Assembly (NCBI GenBank): GCA_963580285.1 | Contig: OY757024.1 | Location: 123,814,045-123,878,044 of the forward strand | Source of the DNA: Lucinisca nassula | Taxonomy: Eukaryota > Mollusca > Bivalvia > Lucinida > Lucinidae | Reading direction: 5' to 3' | Length of the DNA stretch: 64,000 bases | Shown: piece by piece, positions 1 to 10,230 of the stretch | Numbering within the stretch: the stretch's first letter is position 1 | Layout of the letters: every line of letters begins with the position of its first letter | Notes under the pieces: generated by a model | Databases searched by the model: none | What the model was told of the DNA's origin: nothing | The model's input: only the letters and a program-made list of their open reading frames with translations | Program-made: the position numbers and the translations under genes

Positions 1-66
1 ACCCATATTGACATGGGAGACAGAAATACTTTTGCAGGAGTTGCGTCTCCTGAAGGTGTTCCCAAT
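1..66. repeat. MITE-E fragment
   Basis: Resembles the outer part of a foldback repeat found in fuller form near 5.5, 19.8, 36.1 and 61.2 kb. It shares phrases such as gggagacagaaatacttttgc and aggagttgc with those copies. It is cut by the window edge. Confidence 0.4.
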
Positions 67-279
67 AACCTAAAATATTGAAAGAAAACAACAACGTTAA
101 CAACAACAAAAACAAAATGAAAACAAAGGGCCTGTAAGTCCTTTGTTTATTGCGCCCCGTTTCTTTTCTTTTTCTTTTGTCATCCATATATGCCTAATAC
201 CATTCTAAAACGGGATATAGACATATTAGTGTCAACTTATTGCATGGACTTGTTCAGATGATAATCAGTAGAGCGCCTA

Positions 280-365
280 CGGGCCTCCGTATGCGGTGTC
301 TCTTAATCCTTAGTCTCTCACCGCTGTGGGCTCGAGCCTCGTTCCGGTGGCATGTGGGACGCTAA
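280..365 (+). repeat. SINE-B head fragment
   Basis: Matches the tRNA-like head of SINE-B (full copy near 46440): gggcctccgt start, and a B-box-like GGCTCGAGCC. The rest of the element is missing. Diverged relic. Confidence 0.5.
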
Positions 366-450
366 CACACATACACATACACGCACGCACATGCTATAGG
401 CGTACCATTCAAAGGCGTACATGTTGCATCATTCATGCAGAAACATTATA

Positions 451-512
451 GAAGAAGAAGAAGAAGAAGAAGAAGAAGAAGAAGAAGAAGAAGAAGAAGA
501 AGAAGAAGAAAA
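451..512. repeat. (GAA)n microsatellite
   Basis: About 20 uninterrupted GAA units, followed by a short ATGATG stretch. Confidence 0.97.
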
Positions 513-559
513 TTATGATGATGATGGTGATAGATTATGCAAAATATGAAGGAGTCTAT

Positions 560-763
560 TTTTTCTGGTTTTGGTTTAATTGCACTTTCAAAATTATTTC
601 ACTCATATCGAGACGATCGTTAATCAGATGTGGGCGAAAACCAGAGTACCCGAAGAAAAATCACCTGACCTTCCGTTGCAGAACTTGGCGTCTCACATGT
701 GACCCGAGAGACCTAATGATTAAGAGTCAGCGCACTTACCCACTAGGCGACGGAGGCCCGTCT
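560..763 (-). mobile_element. SINE-B, minus orientation, with target-site duplication
   Basis: tRNA-derived SINE read on the minus strand: head gggcctccg..cgcctagtgggtaag (A-box-like), B-box region partly deleted, body ending in the family tail with ttgaaagtgcaattaaacc. A perfect 12 bp direct repeat GAAGGAGTCTAT flanks it at 548-559 and 764-775, which shows insertion by target-primed retroposition. Confidence 0.85.
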
Positions 764-993
764 GAAGGAGTCTATATTAAACACAACTGTCATTAGGCAT
801 GAATGGCAGACCACCAACGCATTTTTCTCATTCAACACGTGAATCGCCGCTAAGTCTGACACGATTAATCGTAAAATCGATTAATCAATCGATAAATTCC
901 ATAAAAATGATTATCATTTCTGATTTGCTTGAAATCGATTACTTGATAGGTAAAAATTACTACCCAAGTTATGCCTAAAATAGCTGGATGAGT

Positions 994-1062
994 GGCAAAC
1001 AGTGCAGACCCTGATGAGACGCCGCATAATGCGGCGTCTCATCTGGGTCTACACTGGTTGCT
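994..1062. repeat. Palindromic core shared by TTAA MITEs
   Basis: Foldback of ggcaaacagtgcagaccctg against the right arm ending cactggttgct, centred on gccgcataatgcggc. The same core recurs at least ten times in the window. No clear TTAA ends are seen here. Confidence 0.8.
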
Positions 1063-1251
1063 CAGGCATGTCTGTTCAAATATACATTATGGTAAAGTGC
1101 AACATGTGGGAAGAGTCATGCTCAGACACAAAGCCAGACAGGTAAAATTATGACAAAAACCTCAGCGATTACTAATCGATTATCGATCGCAACGACATGA
1201 CTGATAATCGATTATCTATCAGCTCCGATTAGCCAGTCCTAAATTCGCCGC

Positions 1252-1553
1252 CGGCCCCCGCCCATCGGGGTTAGAAGAAATAGATGGGCTGCAAGATGCT
1301 TCAACGCAGAGCTGAAACTGATCCCGCACACGAGTACTGGCAGACAGCTTAGAGGATCTAAGCCTGCCCAGGAAAGTGGTGCGAGTCGGACCGGCCATGC
1401 TTATAAACCGTATTAGTTTCATTGGGCGATAGGGCTTGAGATGTCATTTCATCTCAATGTCGGGTAAAAGTCCCACAAAATTGAAAGCGCCGTCTCCAAA
1501 ATGACTTATACAGTGTTGGCGGGGACGTTAAACCACGAATCAAACAAACAAAA
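1252..1553 (+). mobile_element. SINE-A, near full length
   Basis: Starts with CGGCCCCCGCCCATCGGGG and runs through ttagaggatctaagcctgcc to ggggacgttaaaccacgaat and a CAAACAAACAAAA tail. Length agrees with copies bounded by target-site duplications (about 290-300 bp). Only a weak 6 bp ATTCGC repeat flanks this copy. Confidence 0.85.
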
Positions 1554-1796
1554 ACGGGATTCGCAGCTCTTTATCATCACGCTGTATATAAGAGAAGAAG
1601 TTGAAGAGATGAAGTACAGTAGTTGAACTGTGTGTTCTGTCAAAGCATTTTGCTACTAGACGTATCGGAGTGTGAACCGTTCTTTTCTTTAAAATTACAA
1701 GTGTTTCTAATTTTAATGTGGAATATTTGATAGAATTGAACAAAAAATGTTAGAGATGCTATATATTGCAATTTAATCCAAAGTCTTTTTAAGAAA

Positions 1797-1951
1797 TGAA
1801 TTTTATTTTTCTGCTGTTCATGAAAGTATGAACGTAGTGGGCCGCCTGCAAAGTGAATAAACCCCGAGTGAACCCCGAAAGGGTTCATGTTAACTTTGCT
1901 AGCGACCCGCTGTCGTTCATACTTTCATGAATAGCAGAAAAATTAAGTTTA
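1797..1951. mobile_element. Foldback MITE-F
   Basis: Inverted termini: ctgctgttcatgaaagtatg on the left and its near complement catactttcatgaatagcag on the right. The inner part is also found at 26.84-26.97 kb (tttgctagcgacccgctgtc). No coding capacity. Confidence 0.75.
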
Positions 1952-2017
1952 TTCCTTATATTTACATTCTTTGCTCTTCATCACTGGTCGAAAAAATTCT
2001 GATAGGAAATGTGAATC

Positions 2018-2223
2018 TTAACCCTTATCTTGCCGAATATACATTTAAGCCACACCCATTTCTGTCTATCAACCATTCAAATTACTTGATGTAATTTATT
2101 GCTACAAATTCATAAACTGAATGCCAAACAGTGTCGATCCTGATCAGATGAAGAAACCATCTGATCTGGATCTACACTGTTTCCAAAGATAGGGGCTGTC
2201 GTGAACAGCAAGATAAGGGTTAA
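2018..2223. mobile_element. TTAA-flanked MITE, end type 1
   Basis: TTAACCCTTATCTTGC on the left and GCAAGATAAGGGTTAA on the right are exact inverted copies. The centre carries the cagtgtcgatcctgatcaga palindromic core. TTAA plus CCC ends suggests the piggyBac superfamily (inference from termini; no transposase is present). Confidence 0.8.
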
Positions 2224-2349
2224 GAAGGTATTGCTGAGACTTAACGACGTATTCATCCTATTTGTGTTGACGTCAACTACAAAGTCGACGTCAGTACGAC
2301 TGTAGATGTTCTTTCTGATCAGGGCCCAGTGGTTCAAAGCGCCGTTAGC

Positions 2350-2611
2350 TTAAGCCATATATGACAATGGACTATTCCACCAAAAAAGTTTGGAGTGGTC
2401 CATTTTCAATAATACGGGTATCAGGTTTGTTTTGTTTAATGTTTAGCGAAAATTGTACAAAAAAAACAACAACAAAAAAAAACAAAAACATATCTTCTTT
2501 GAGCAAACAGTGTAGACCCAGATCACACGCCGCGTTGCCACGTTCTGTGGCGTCTGGTTCTACACTGTTTGCCAACGTCCCAGAAAGGGACGCTAGGCAT
2601 ATACGGGTTAA
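2350..2611. mobile_element. TTAA-flanked MITE, end type 2
   Basis: Left TTAAGCCATATATG and right cgctaggcatatacgggttaa are inverted (consensus TTAACCCATATATGCCTAGC). The core gcaaacagtgtagacccaga folds on ttctacactgtttgc. Same end type as 8869-9075. Confidence 0.75.
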
Positions 2612-2635
2612 TTTACAAGTTTGATTCAATACAAA

Positions 2636-2790
2636 TAGAGGATAGCCTATTTGATTTTTTTCAGTGTAAGATCGATTTTTATTTCACCAAATAACACAAA
2701 AAGAAATATTTTCACGAATGGCGAAGTCACGAGTGAAAATACTTCTTTTTGGTGTTCATGAGTGAAATAAAAATTGATCTTAGACCGGAA
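2636..2790. mobile_element. Foldback MITE-D
   Basis: A near-complete inverted repeat: cagtgtaagatcgattttta...taaaaattgatctta, with an inner cacgaatggcgaagtcacgag loop. A sister copy lies inside mariner 1 at about 32437-32600. Confidence 0.75.
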
Positions 2791-3067
2791 AAAAAAACAA
2801 CTACAAATTTTCTGTTTCTTATTAGCTTTAAACGGTAATTATTAATTGTCACCACGAGGGAACGAACTTTTTCCATGGTGATTCTGGTCGATTTAGAGGT
2901 ATTCAGCGTGTTAATTGGGTAAAATATGGGGTGTAAATAGAACAAGTTGGCTGCTTTCAAAAAGCATCCAATAGGTTTGGTCTTGTCAGTCTACATTCTG
3001 ATTTGAGCCAGCTGATATCATTATCCCACTTAATGCATTTTTTAAATAAAAATAATAAACTTTAAAC

Positions 3068-3475
3068 GTTCCAAGGCGGTTCTTCTGTCGCGGTATATTT
3101 TTGTTATGGTTTGTCTGAAGTCTGGAGGCCTTCTTGCGGACTGAGCAAATTATTTGTCTAAATCGCGACGGAAGTAAGGGCGAGGATTGTGGCCACGTAA
3201 AATCGATTTAAGCCCCCCAGTGGAATTCGTTTCCGCTGACCGTTCCAATGCGGTTCTTCTGTCGTGGTTTGTTTTTGTTATGGTTGTTTGTGTCGTTTAT
3301 ATTATTTTATTTTGGATAGCCGCCTATTGGCCATTTTATGGGAAAGTAACTGTCCTTTTGGCTTTCCGCTGTTGGTGTTTCCATTAGGGTCTGTTGTTTC
3401 ATGTTTGTGTGTCTTTCCCTTTGGTGTCTCTGATGGGAACTGTGGGTTGATTGTAATGATTCCTGATCATCGCCT
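3068..3475 (+). repeat. Interspersed repeat R1, copy 1
   Basis: Shares long stretches with 6625-6990, for example cgaggattgtggccacgtaa, aagccccccagtgg and gggaaagtaactgtcctt. Short ORFs in it are not conserved in frame between copies, so it is treated as non-coding. Origin unknown; possibly the 3' part of a retroelement. Confidence 0.7.
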
Positions 3476-3959
3476 CCACTTCTATTTTTTAATACAAAAC
3501 GTGTATATAAAATGTCAAAGTCTGTGACCTTGGTATCAGGAGGGGTGGGTAGTGATGAGTATTCTGTGGTAAATTGTTTAACGCCATGGCAAGTATAAAC
3601 TAAATGTAACTTACATATGTTTTACACATGTATAGCACAAAACTTAACCATACGAAAATGTAAACCGAATTTTTCAAAGGTCATAACTCTGTTTATATTT
3701 GGTGGACAGTAATTCTCGAAACTTAAGGCATATCTCCACATCTTAGCCTTACTACATACACATTTTAGTCTTAATCGGATGAAAACTGTATAGTAGGAGT
3801 TATACGGAAACGAAAAAAAGTTTACGAACGGACGGATGGACACCAACCAAAGCATAACTTAATACGACCGTTTTTTTGTTGTTGTTGTTGTTGTTTTTCA
3901 AACGGGTATATAGAAAGATTTTTCCAAAGTCATCATGCCTTCTATAGGGCCTTGGTTAT

Positions 3960-4210
3960 CTATGTCATTTGTTGTTAATGTCCCTGTTAACACTGTATGA
4001 GTCTTTTTTGAGACATTGCTTCCAATCTGTCGCCCAATGAAACTAAATGGTTGAAATGCATGAACGGTCCGACTCGAGCCACTTTTCCTGGACAGGCTTA
4101 GAACTTCTTGGCGATTTAACACTACTCATGTGCGGCCGGTATCAGCTCTGCATGGAAGCATCATGCAACCCAATCTATTTCTTCAGTTCCCGATGGACTG
4201 GGGCCGATCA
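3960..4210 (-). mobile_element. SINE-A, minus orientation, internally deleted
   Basis: Minus-strand SINE-A from the tail (gttaatgtccctgttaacac) to the head (cccgatggactggggccgat). The gggacttttacccgacattg segment is absent. Directly followed by an oppositely oriented fragment. Confidence 0.75.
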
Positions 4211-4214
4211 GACA

Positions 4215-4330
4215 TTGGGGCAATATATTGGACTGCATGAGCTAAAACCGACCAAACTTTGAAGTATTGCTGAACCGCCTAGGAAGATCTAAGCCTGCCC
4301 AGACAAAATGCTGTGAATCAGACTGTATCT
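4215..4330 (+). mobile_element. SINE-A fragment, plus orientation
   Basis: Diverged middle part: ggactgcatgagctaaaacc, then ccgcctaggaagatctaagc and ctgcccagacaaaatgctgt. Lies head to head with the preceding minus copy. Confidence 0.6.
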
Positions 4331-4698
4331 TAAACCTCGACAGTTTCTTTGAGCGGTACCTCCGCAAAAACCTGAAATTTGCAATCCTTTTGTATATCTT
4401 TCTGGATCACAACTTAATTGTAAAAGAAACTGATTAGTAAAACGTCAAGTATTGAGTGGTTATCTGATACAATAGCTCCCATCGAATGCGCCCAAAAAGC
4501 TTTTAACAACTCGGTCTGTAACTGGTGGCAGGTCACTTAGTAGTCATGAAGTTTTTGAACAGAAACCCATCAACGTTATGACTGTTTCGCTCCCTAAATG
4601 TTTTATATATTTGGAAGAGTTAGAAGATTCGACCTTGGCACTGACGTTAATTCTAGTAGCAAAAACATGAACATGTTTTTACACACCCAGCGATCTTT

Positions 4699-4918
4699 TT
4701 TATGTTTCGTTTAACGATCCTTTCAAGATTATTTCACTCACATCAAGCCGATCGTTAATCAGAGGTGAGCGAAAACTGGAGTACCCGATGAAAAACCTCC
4801 TGACCTTCCGTTGCAGAACTTCTCATTATGTGACCTGAGCCATGCTGAAACCTACAGCGTTGAGAGACCTAACGATTAAGAGTCAGCACTCTTATCCACT
4901 AGGCCACGGAGGCCCTTT
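4699..4918 (-). mobile_element. SINE-B, full length, with 16 bp target-site duplication
   Basis: Minus-strand SINE-B from its tail near tttaacgatcctttcaagat to its tRNA-like head (gggcctccgtggcctagtgg on the minus strand). A perfect 16 bp repeat ACACCCAGCGATCTTT flanks it at 4683-4698 and 4919-4934. This fixes both element ends exactly. Confidence 0.9.
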
Positions 4919-5074
4919 ACACCCAGCGATCTTTATAAATGAGGAAAAATAACGTTCTCTGTCTTTCCAACATTTACATGTACGTATTATTAGAGCTATT
5001 AGCGTACCGAAAGCTGTTCAGAATATATAAATCTGTTCCTATCTGTGTGAAGTAAACTTTGCAAGTTTTTTTTA

Positions 5075-5368
5075 TTTAACGGCCCAATCAATACTGATTC
5101 GGGTCATGTTTGGGCCTGTCAGTGTACCTATCCACGCTTTTCCTGAGCAGGCTCATCCGTAAGCGGTTTACCAGTTCAGTGCACATTCTGTCGCCCAAAA
5201 CTGACCCCTGCCCTTCCTGAATCAGCGGAAGGGAGATAATGACCATAGAAAAGATTTCATAATCAATCTCCACGAAAGAATGTTGCCGACCCCGGTAGGT
5301 ATCGAACCCGAGTCTTCCTTATCACCAGTCAGACTGCATCCGACTCAGCTACCGCAGCCAGCCACACT
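5075..5368 (-). mobile_element. SINE-E (tRNA-derived), minus orientation
   Basis: On the minus strand the head reads ggctggctgcggtagctgag, with A box TAGCTGAGTCGG and B box GGGTTCGATACC. The tail is attgggccgttaaataaa. It is a pol III-type SINE, not a working tRNA, since the sequence runs on into a SINE body. Related copies are near 12.0, 25.3 and 36.2 kb. Confidence 0.8.
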
Positions 5369-5499
5369 TTGTGTGTAGTAGTATAGTTATAATCTGTTGT
5401 TTTTCGTTTCCATGGCCCCATGGACTTACTCCATAATGGCATTGCAAGACGTAAAATTTGCGAAAATGACTGCGGCAGTTATAAGTTCCCCATAAGGGA

Positions 5500-5690
5500 A
5501 ATAGATACGCCTTAAAGGGGTGGGGCTACTCCTGCAAAAGTAGTTTCTCTTTGAATATGTCTAAGGGATATACTCTTAAAGGAAAGAATTTGCTTCTTAG
5601 GAGCAAATTCTTCCCTTTTAGAGTAAACCCCTTGAGCAGCAAATTCTTCCCCTTTTAGAGTAGACCCCTTTTTCAGTTGGACAGAGCCAA
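5500..5690. mobile_element. Foldback MITE-E
   Basis: Palindrome around ctcttaaaggaaagaatttg / caaattcttcccttttagag, with the right arm repeated a second time (agcaaattcttccccttttag). Sister copies are near 19.8, 36.1 and 61.2 kb. Confidence 0.7.
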
Positions 5691-5846
5691 CAGAGTAGCA
5701 ACCATAAGGTCCTTAAAGTTGTATTTCCATCACGAAATCATGCCTATAGAATTGTGATCCCCTTTAATATGTTCTATAAAAGGGTTATCCTTTGGAAGCA
5801 AGGAATACACCACAGAACTGAAAAATATGGTGTGCACATGTTTTCT

Positions 5847-5892
5847 GGGCCAGGCTAGCTAGTTTCGGCCAATTAGGCCTCATCAGTGACCC
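5847..5892 (-). ncRNA. Hammerhead ribozyme 1 (type I, one core substitution)
   Basis: Minus-strand order: GGGTCA, CTGATGAG, GGCC-TAATT-GGCC (stem II), GAAA, a tiny stem III, then TGGCCC. GGGTCA pairs with TGGCCC as open stem I (6 bp, one G-U). The residue before the cleavage nucleotide is C instead of the invariant U16.1, so this copy is probably impaired. Confidence 0.75.
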
Positions 5893-6107
5893 TAAGATAT
5901 TATCAAAATTCCACAAGGGAATCAATGATCCCCAAGGGCAAGAAAATATAATCTACACTATGAAGTAGGGCAGGGAGACGTTTTACAGCCGCCACACATT
6001 CCCATACACCAGTTGAAGTGAAGTTTAATATGTTCTATAAAAGGGCCATCCTTTGGAAGCAAGGAATACACCACAGAACTGAAAAATAAGGAGTGTACAT
6101 ATTTTCT

Positions 6108-6153
6108 GGGCCAGACTAGCTAGTTTCGGCCAATTAGGCCTCATCAGTGACCC
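6108..6153 (-). ncRNA. Hammerhead ribozyme 2 (type I, core intact)
   Basis: Same layout as the copy 261 bp upstream but with every invariant core position present: CTGATGA, GAAA, and GTC at the cleavage site. Stem I is GGGTCA/TGGCCC, stem II GGCC/GGCC with a TAATT loop, stem III only 3 bp (ACT/AGT) with a 4-nt AGCT loop. Predicted cleavage lies between 6114 and 6113 on the minus strand. Such a short stem III usually needs dimeric folding. Confidence 0.85.
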
Positions 6154-6239
6154 TCAGATATTTTCAAAATTCCACAATGGAATCAATGATCCCAAAGGAC
6201 AAGAAAATATAATCTTCACTTTCATATAGTAAAGCACAG

Positions 6240-6445
6240 GTTTGCAGGGGTATACATTAATTTCCGTATTCATGCTCTGAGACACTAGATTGTGAGTACT
6301 CGATAGAATCGCCTCGTCGAGGCGTTTCTGTCGACTCCCCGCAATCTATGTTTTGAGCAAAAAAGGCAAATATTCCAATGTTTCTTTTTAAAATTTCTTT
6401 TTCTTTGGCCAAAAATGACAATGCATTTGTATAGGTGTGTTTCGA
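6240..6445. mobile_element. MITE-B, diverged
   Basis: Core tagattgtgagtactcgata / tcgactccccgcaatctatg around the gcctcgtcgaggc centre, and a right end gtataggtgtgtttcgaaat like the MITE-B terminus. Confidence 0.65.
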
Positions 6446-6624
6446 AATACGGTAATAAAGTTTCCTTTTAAAAAGAAGGCTAACTGTAGGTTTTCTTTTG
6501 CTCATGCATTTCAGTGTTTTTTTTGTTTTTTGTTTTTTTGTTTTGTTTTTTGCTGTCGAGTCCTCACCGTTGTCTCACCTCTGTGGTTCTTTGATTATTT
6601 GTGTTCACGGAGATGTTGCACTGA

Positions 6625-6990
6625 TGAGTTAGGAGGCCTTCATGCGGACTGAACAAATTATTTGTCTAAATCGCGACGGAAGTAAGGGCGAGGATTGTGG
6701 CCACGTAAAATCGATTTAAGCCCCCCAGTGGAAATCTTCCACTGACCGTTCCAAGGCGGTTCTTCTGTGGCGGTTTATTTATGTTGTTGTTTGTTACTAC
6801 TCACTGTGTGTATCACTTGTGTGTTTTTATTTTGGATGGCCATTTGGCCATTTCGTGGGAAAGTAACTGTCCTTATGGCCATCCTTTGTTTAGGATTCCA
6901 TTATGGTCTGGTCGCTTCATGTTTGTGTTTCTTTCCCTTTGGTGTCTTTGATGGGTGGAGTAAGTTAATTGCTTGATTCCTGATCTTTGT
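6625..6990 (+). repeat. Interspersed repeat R1, copy 2
   Basis: Direct repeat of 3068-3475, about 3.5 kb downstream, same orientation. Matches include aaattatttgtctaaatcgc and tgtttctttccctttggtgt. Function unknown. Confidence 0.7.
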
Positions 6991-8224
6991 TTTACTTCTA
7001 CTTTCCCTAGTTTGTAAAGTTGAAAATCTGCTCGCCTTTCGAAAGTAAGGGGGAGCTATTGCCATACCCCCGGCGTCCGGCGACGGCGTTAGCATCGGTG
7101 TCCGCATTTGTTGAGCAATCATTTGTGCTGGTTTACAAATTTATTTTCAAGTAAAGTTACCAACTGGTATAAAAAAAACCACAATATTTTTCACATTCTT
7201 TTTCACTCGATTTCCCAGGTTTTGGGGCTGAAAAAGTTAATCATTTCTTCTGTATTACCTCCCTTATAAGCATATATTTTGTCAAATGCATGTGCGCAGC
7301 CAACTGAAACGCAACTTCTCTTCTACATATCCGAGAGCAGCAAAGGCTGTGGTAAGGCTGCACGTACTCGCAGGCTCGTTTAAGCCAGTGCTGGTCGCCT
7401 TTGTGAAAAAGACCCATGTCATGCCCATGAAGCCGATGCCACGTCTTGACGTTGCATCGACGTTGTCGCTCTAAATAAGCACGATATTTCTGGTAAGGCT
7501 TTTACGGAAACTGTTTCAGTGTAAGCTGTCCGTCTTAAACCATTGAAAGGAGGACAATCTACGTAGAAACATATTCACGGACCCGGCGAGGAGCAAAACC
7601 GCAACGTCGGTGCGCATCTAACTGTATTGGTTAAAAAATCGGCATTTATGAACAGAGAAGGCTGAATGTTGGGAGCTGCTCACTCGCACAGGTTTTATGC
7701 TGGTGGAAAATTTGTCCATGTACATGTTAAGCTTTTAAATTGCTCGTTTGACATGCGATGAACAATGGCATGTTTGTAAAATTGACCATGTTGGTAGGAT
7801 ATGAGGTCTCTTTCCGCCTGAGTTCGAGGCACGATCGAGACAAGTTCTGCAATCATGGTTTAAAACTTTTTTTTTTTCTTCAACCACCGCTTATAAAAGA
7901 ACGGTTAATAATGTTGCTATAGAAATGAAGAAAAAATGACATATCACTTTCATAGAGATCACCCTACAACAAGCACACTTGATTGAATTGCTTCGTGAAA
8001 TACAACTCGGAATTTTTTACGCAGTAAGTTATCGGCTAGTTAGACTATCTGCATGTACATGTAACTGGACTCTGCAAAACTATTTTTACTGATTTCAACT
8101 GTCAAATTCTCTTCGTAAACTCGTCCTGGAAATTCTGAGTGACCATTTGAAGTTTGAGACTCCGAGAGAAGTGTGACTCGAGTGTGACTCGAGTGACAGA
8201 ATGAACTTTTGTAATCTGTAGGCG
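6991..8224. other. Unassigned non-coding stretch
   Basis: No recognisable gene, SINE or foldback. A 62-codon ORF at 7286-7474 has no family signature I recognise and no splice context. A small ctcgagtgtgactcgagtga repeat is present near 8177. Confidence 0.5.
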
Positions 8225-8241
8225 TTTTTTTTTTTTTTTTT
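8225..8241. repeat. Poly(T) tract
   Basis: A run of 17 T residues. Confidence 0.9.
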
Positions 8242-8486
8242 GTTCTTTTACAATCCTTAAGAAAAGAAAAGCATTACATCAACAAGTCCGTGCACTGAAC
8301 AGCGAAGGTAACCAGGCACTAGAAGCACTTTGAGGCTACCGCATAAGTACTGAACAACCCTATAAACCCAACTTTATATAGAGAAAGTTGTGTGTACAGG
8401 GGTACATTATTTTCCTTTATAGGGGGTTCAGAACACCGTGCACCGACAATCTATATTTGGACTAGAAAAAAAAGAATATTTTCTCA

Positions 8487-8685
8487 CATCACGAAAACAC
8501 GCCTACCTAATCTTGACCCCTAGACAATGGGTAGTCGTTAGAACCTCGTCATCGAGGCGGTTCTAAGCAGTACCCACAATCTATATTTAGAGCAGAAATA
8601 TGAACAAATCTGATTTTTTTATCGGGCAATTTTCATTTGGGTGGAAAAATTCTGTATATATTTGAATAGGCGTGTTTTCGTAATG
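8487..8685. mobile_element. MITE-B copy with both ends
   Basis: Left end CATCACGAAAACACGCCTAC and right end taggcgtgttttcgtaatg are inverted. Centre is the gaacctcgtcatcgaggcgg foldback with acccacaatctatatttaga. A detached MITE-B-like fragment (aaacccaactttatatagag) lies just upstream at about 8355. Confidence 0.8.
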
Positions 8686-8868
8686 AACTGAAAATGCTAG
8701 TTCATGAGATTTTAGCACATAGATGTTGATGTTTTATAATGATTCCAATGCAGAAGACGGGTAATACAGACCATAGGGTTAGTTTCGAGTCACAACAGTC
8801 GAATACGGCAGTTAAGATAATTTCATCTTGCACGGGGTAGGCCAACTGGAATCAAGTACATTGACGAA

Positions 8869-9075
8869 TTAACCCATATATGCCTAGCGACCCTTTTTCA
8901 GACATTGGCAAACAGTGTAGACCCAGATCAGACGCCGCATCTGATCAAGATCTTAACTGTTTGCTCAACGTACATGCATTTTTGTAAAACTTACCTAAAA
9001 AATGGCATCCCTATGCTTAGAAAATGACCAATCCAGGCTCATAAAAGTGGAATATTTTTGGCACCTATGGGTTAA
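8869..9075. mobile_element. TTAA-flanked MITE, end type 2
   Basis: TTAACCCATATATGCCTAGC on the left, CCTATGGGTTAA on the right. Contains ggcaaacagtgtagacccag and its foldback partner, shortened to a gacgccgcatctgatc centre. Length 207 bp including both TTAA sites. Confidence 0.8.
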
Positions 9076-9957
9076 TTATGAGGTTACATCAAAAGGACGA
9101 AACTGAAAGTAGGACCTGTTTCTACTGTAACTTTTTTTCTTTGGTTTGACTTCTTGGAAACGCTTTATAAATATATATCTGGAAACGCTTTATAAATAGA
9201 CATCGACGGGCGCTGCATTCCTGTTTATTCTGAACCCGTTTTCACTGCGTAAATATCTGTAGGGCTTTCCTAGTTACGCCATAAGACGGTTAGAAATAAA
9301 CTGGGGTATCACCAATCCAATCTAAAGGGCTTCCAATCGAAATCGGAAGCCAAAAATGGTAGACTAACTGCCACACCTGCCAGGTGTATCCATTTCCCTT
9401 AAGATAATTATTGTTGGAGTTAAAACGCTTGCTTTTCGGTCTGTTTCGCTATTCAGACAGTCTGTTTCCTGTAATTGCAGTATAGTATTGCATCATCGTT
9501 AAAGCTGATTGGTTGATCGCGTCACGTGCCCCTCCATGGAACATTGACAATCTGGTCATTATACCCGGTTTGCCCGCCTCATGGCGACCAAACCAAAAAG
9601 TTTGCACCTGGAAAACAGCTTAGAATGTTACTTTATCAAATCGTTCACTTTAAATGGGCATTCAAATACTGACCGCAGTTGCTAAGTTCGTCTGTATTAT
9701 TCACTTTGCGTAGGAACTAAAATTACGTCATCAACGTCCAAATGACATGAAAATGTGTGTGTGACGTTATTTCAGACACACATTAATAACGTTTAGCTAA
9801 TTGACATCTAACAAACAGAAGATATATGTTGTTTTTCGATGATACATTGAATACGATTTTAATTTTCACCGTTTGAAAGAGAAACAGTGACAATATGGAT
9901 TTCGATTTCACTGAGAAATCTCTGTATTTCAATGAAAAGTATGTAAGAATATCTGAT
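9076..9957. other. Unassigned non-coding stretch
   Basis: No recognised element apart from a short tandem copy of ctggaaacgctttataaata near 9155-9200. No long ORF. Confidence 0.5.
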
Positions 9958-10057
9958 AATAGCCTGGGGTCAGTTGTTGAAAGAATCGTTAGCTTAGTGG
10001 TCAAATTGTTAACTGTTCTAACAAGTGCAACATGTGATAGTGTGTTATTTTTGCTGA
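9958..10057. mobile_element. MITE-C fragment
   Basis: Contains gttgttgaaagaatcgttag and aactgttctaacaagtgcaa, matching one arm of the complete MITE-C at 45493-45706. Confidence 0.5.
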
Positions 10058-10230
10058 ATGAAACAAATAGGGTTTAAAGCATGGACGGTCCGACTCGCAC
10101 CGCTTTGCCTGGGCAGGCTTAGATCCTGTAAGCGGTTTACCAGTTCTCGTGTGCGGGTCGGTTTCAGCTCTGCGTGGAAGCATCATGCAGCCCATCTATT
10201 TCTCCAAGACCCGATGGGCGGGGGCCGTGA
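10058..10230 (-). mobile_element. SINE-A, minus orientation, 3' truncated
   Basis: Head half only: agcatggacggtccgactcg to cccgatgggcgggggccg. The tail half (cgttaaacctcaa and upstream) is missing. Confidence 0.8.

Larger units (their letters stand above)
5764..6235 (-). repeat. Tandem hammerhead-ribozyme repeat (about 261 bp unit, 1.8 units)
   Basis: Two direct units: taatatgttctataaaaggg recurs at about 5766 and 6027, and tcctttggaagcaaggaata follows in both. Each unit has a minus-strand hammerhead motif. Known metazoan and plant retrozymes and newt/schistosome satellites are short tandem repeats with one hammerhead per monomer, so this is a candidate retrozyme-like or pearl/Helentron-like tandem element. 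No ORF is present. Confidence 0.8.

Noticed and set aside
1010..1050. CTGATGAG in the TTAA-MITE core as a hammerhead
   Set aside because: The sequence is a simple palindrome with no GAAA and no third stem.
7286..7474. 62-codon ORF starting MHVRSQLKRNF
   Set aside because: No recognisable domain, short, and no splice or promoter support.
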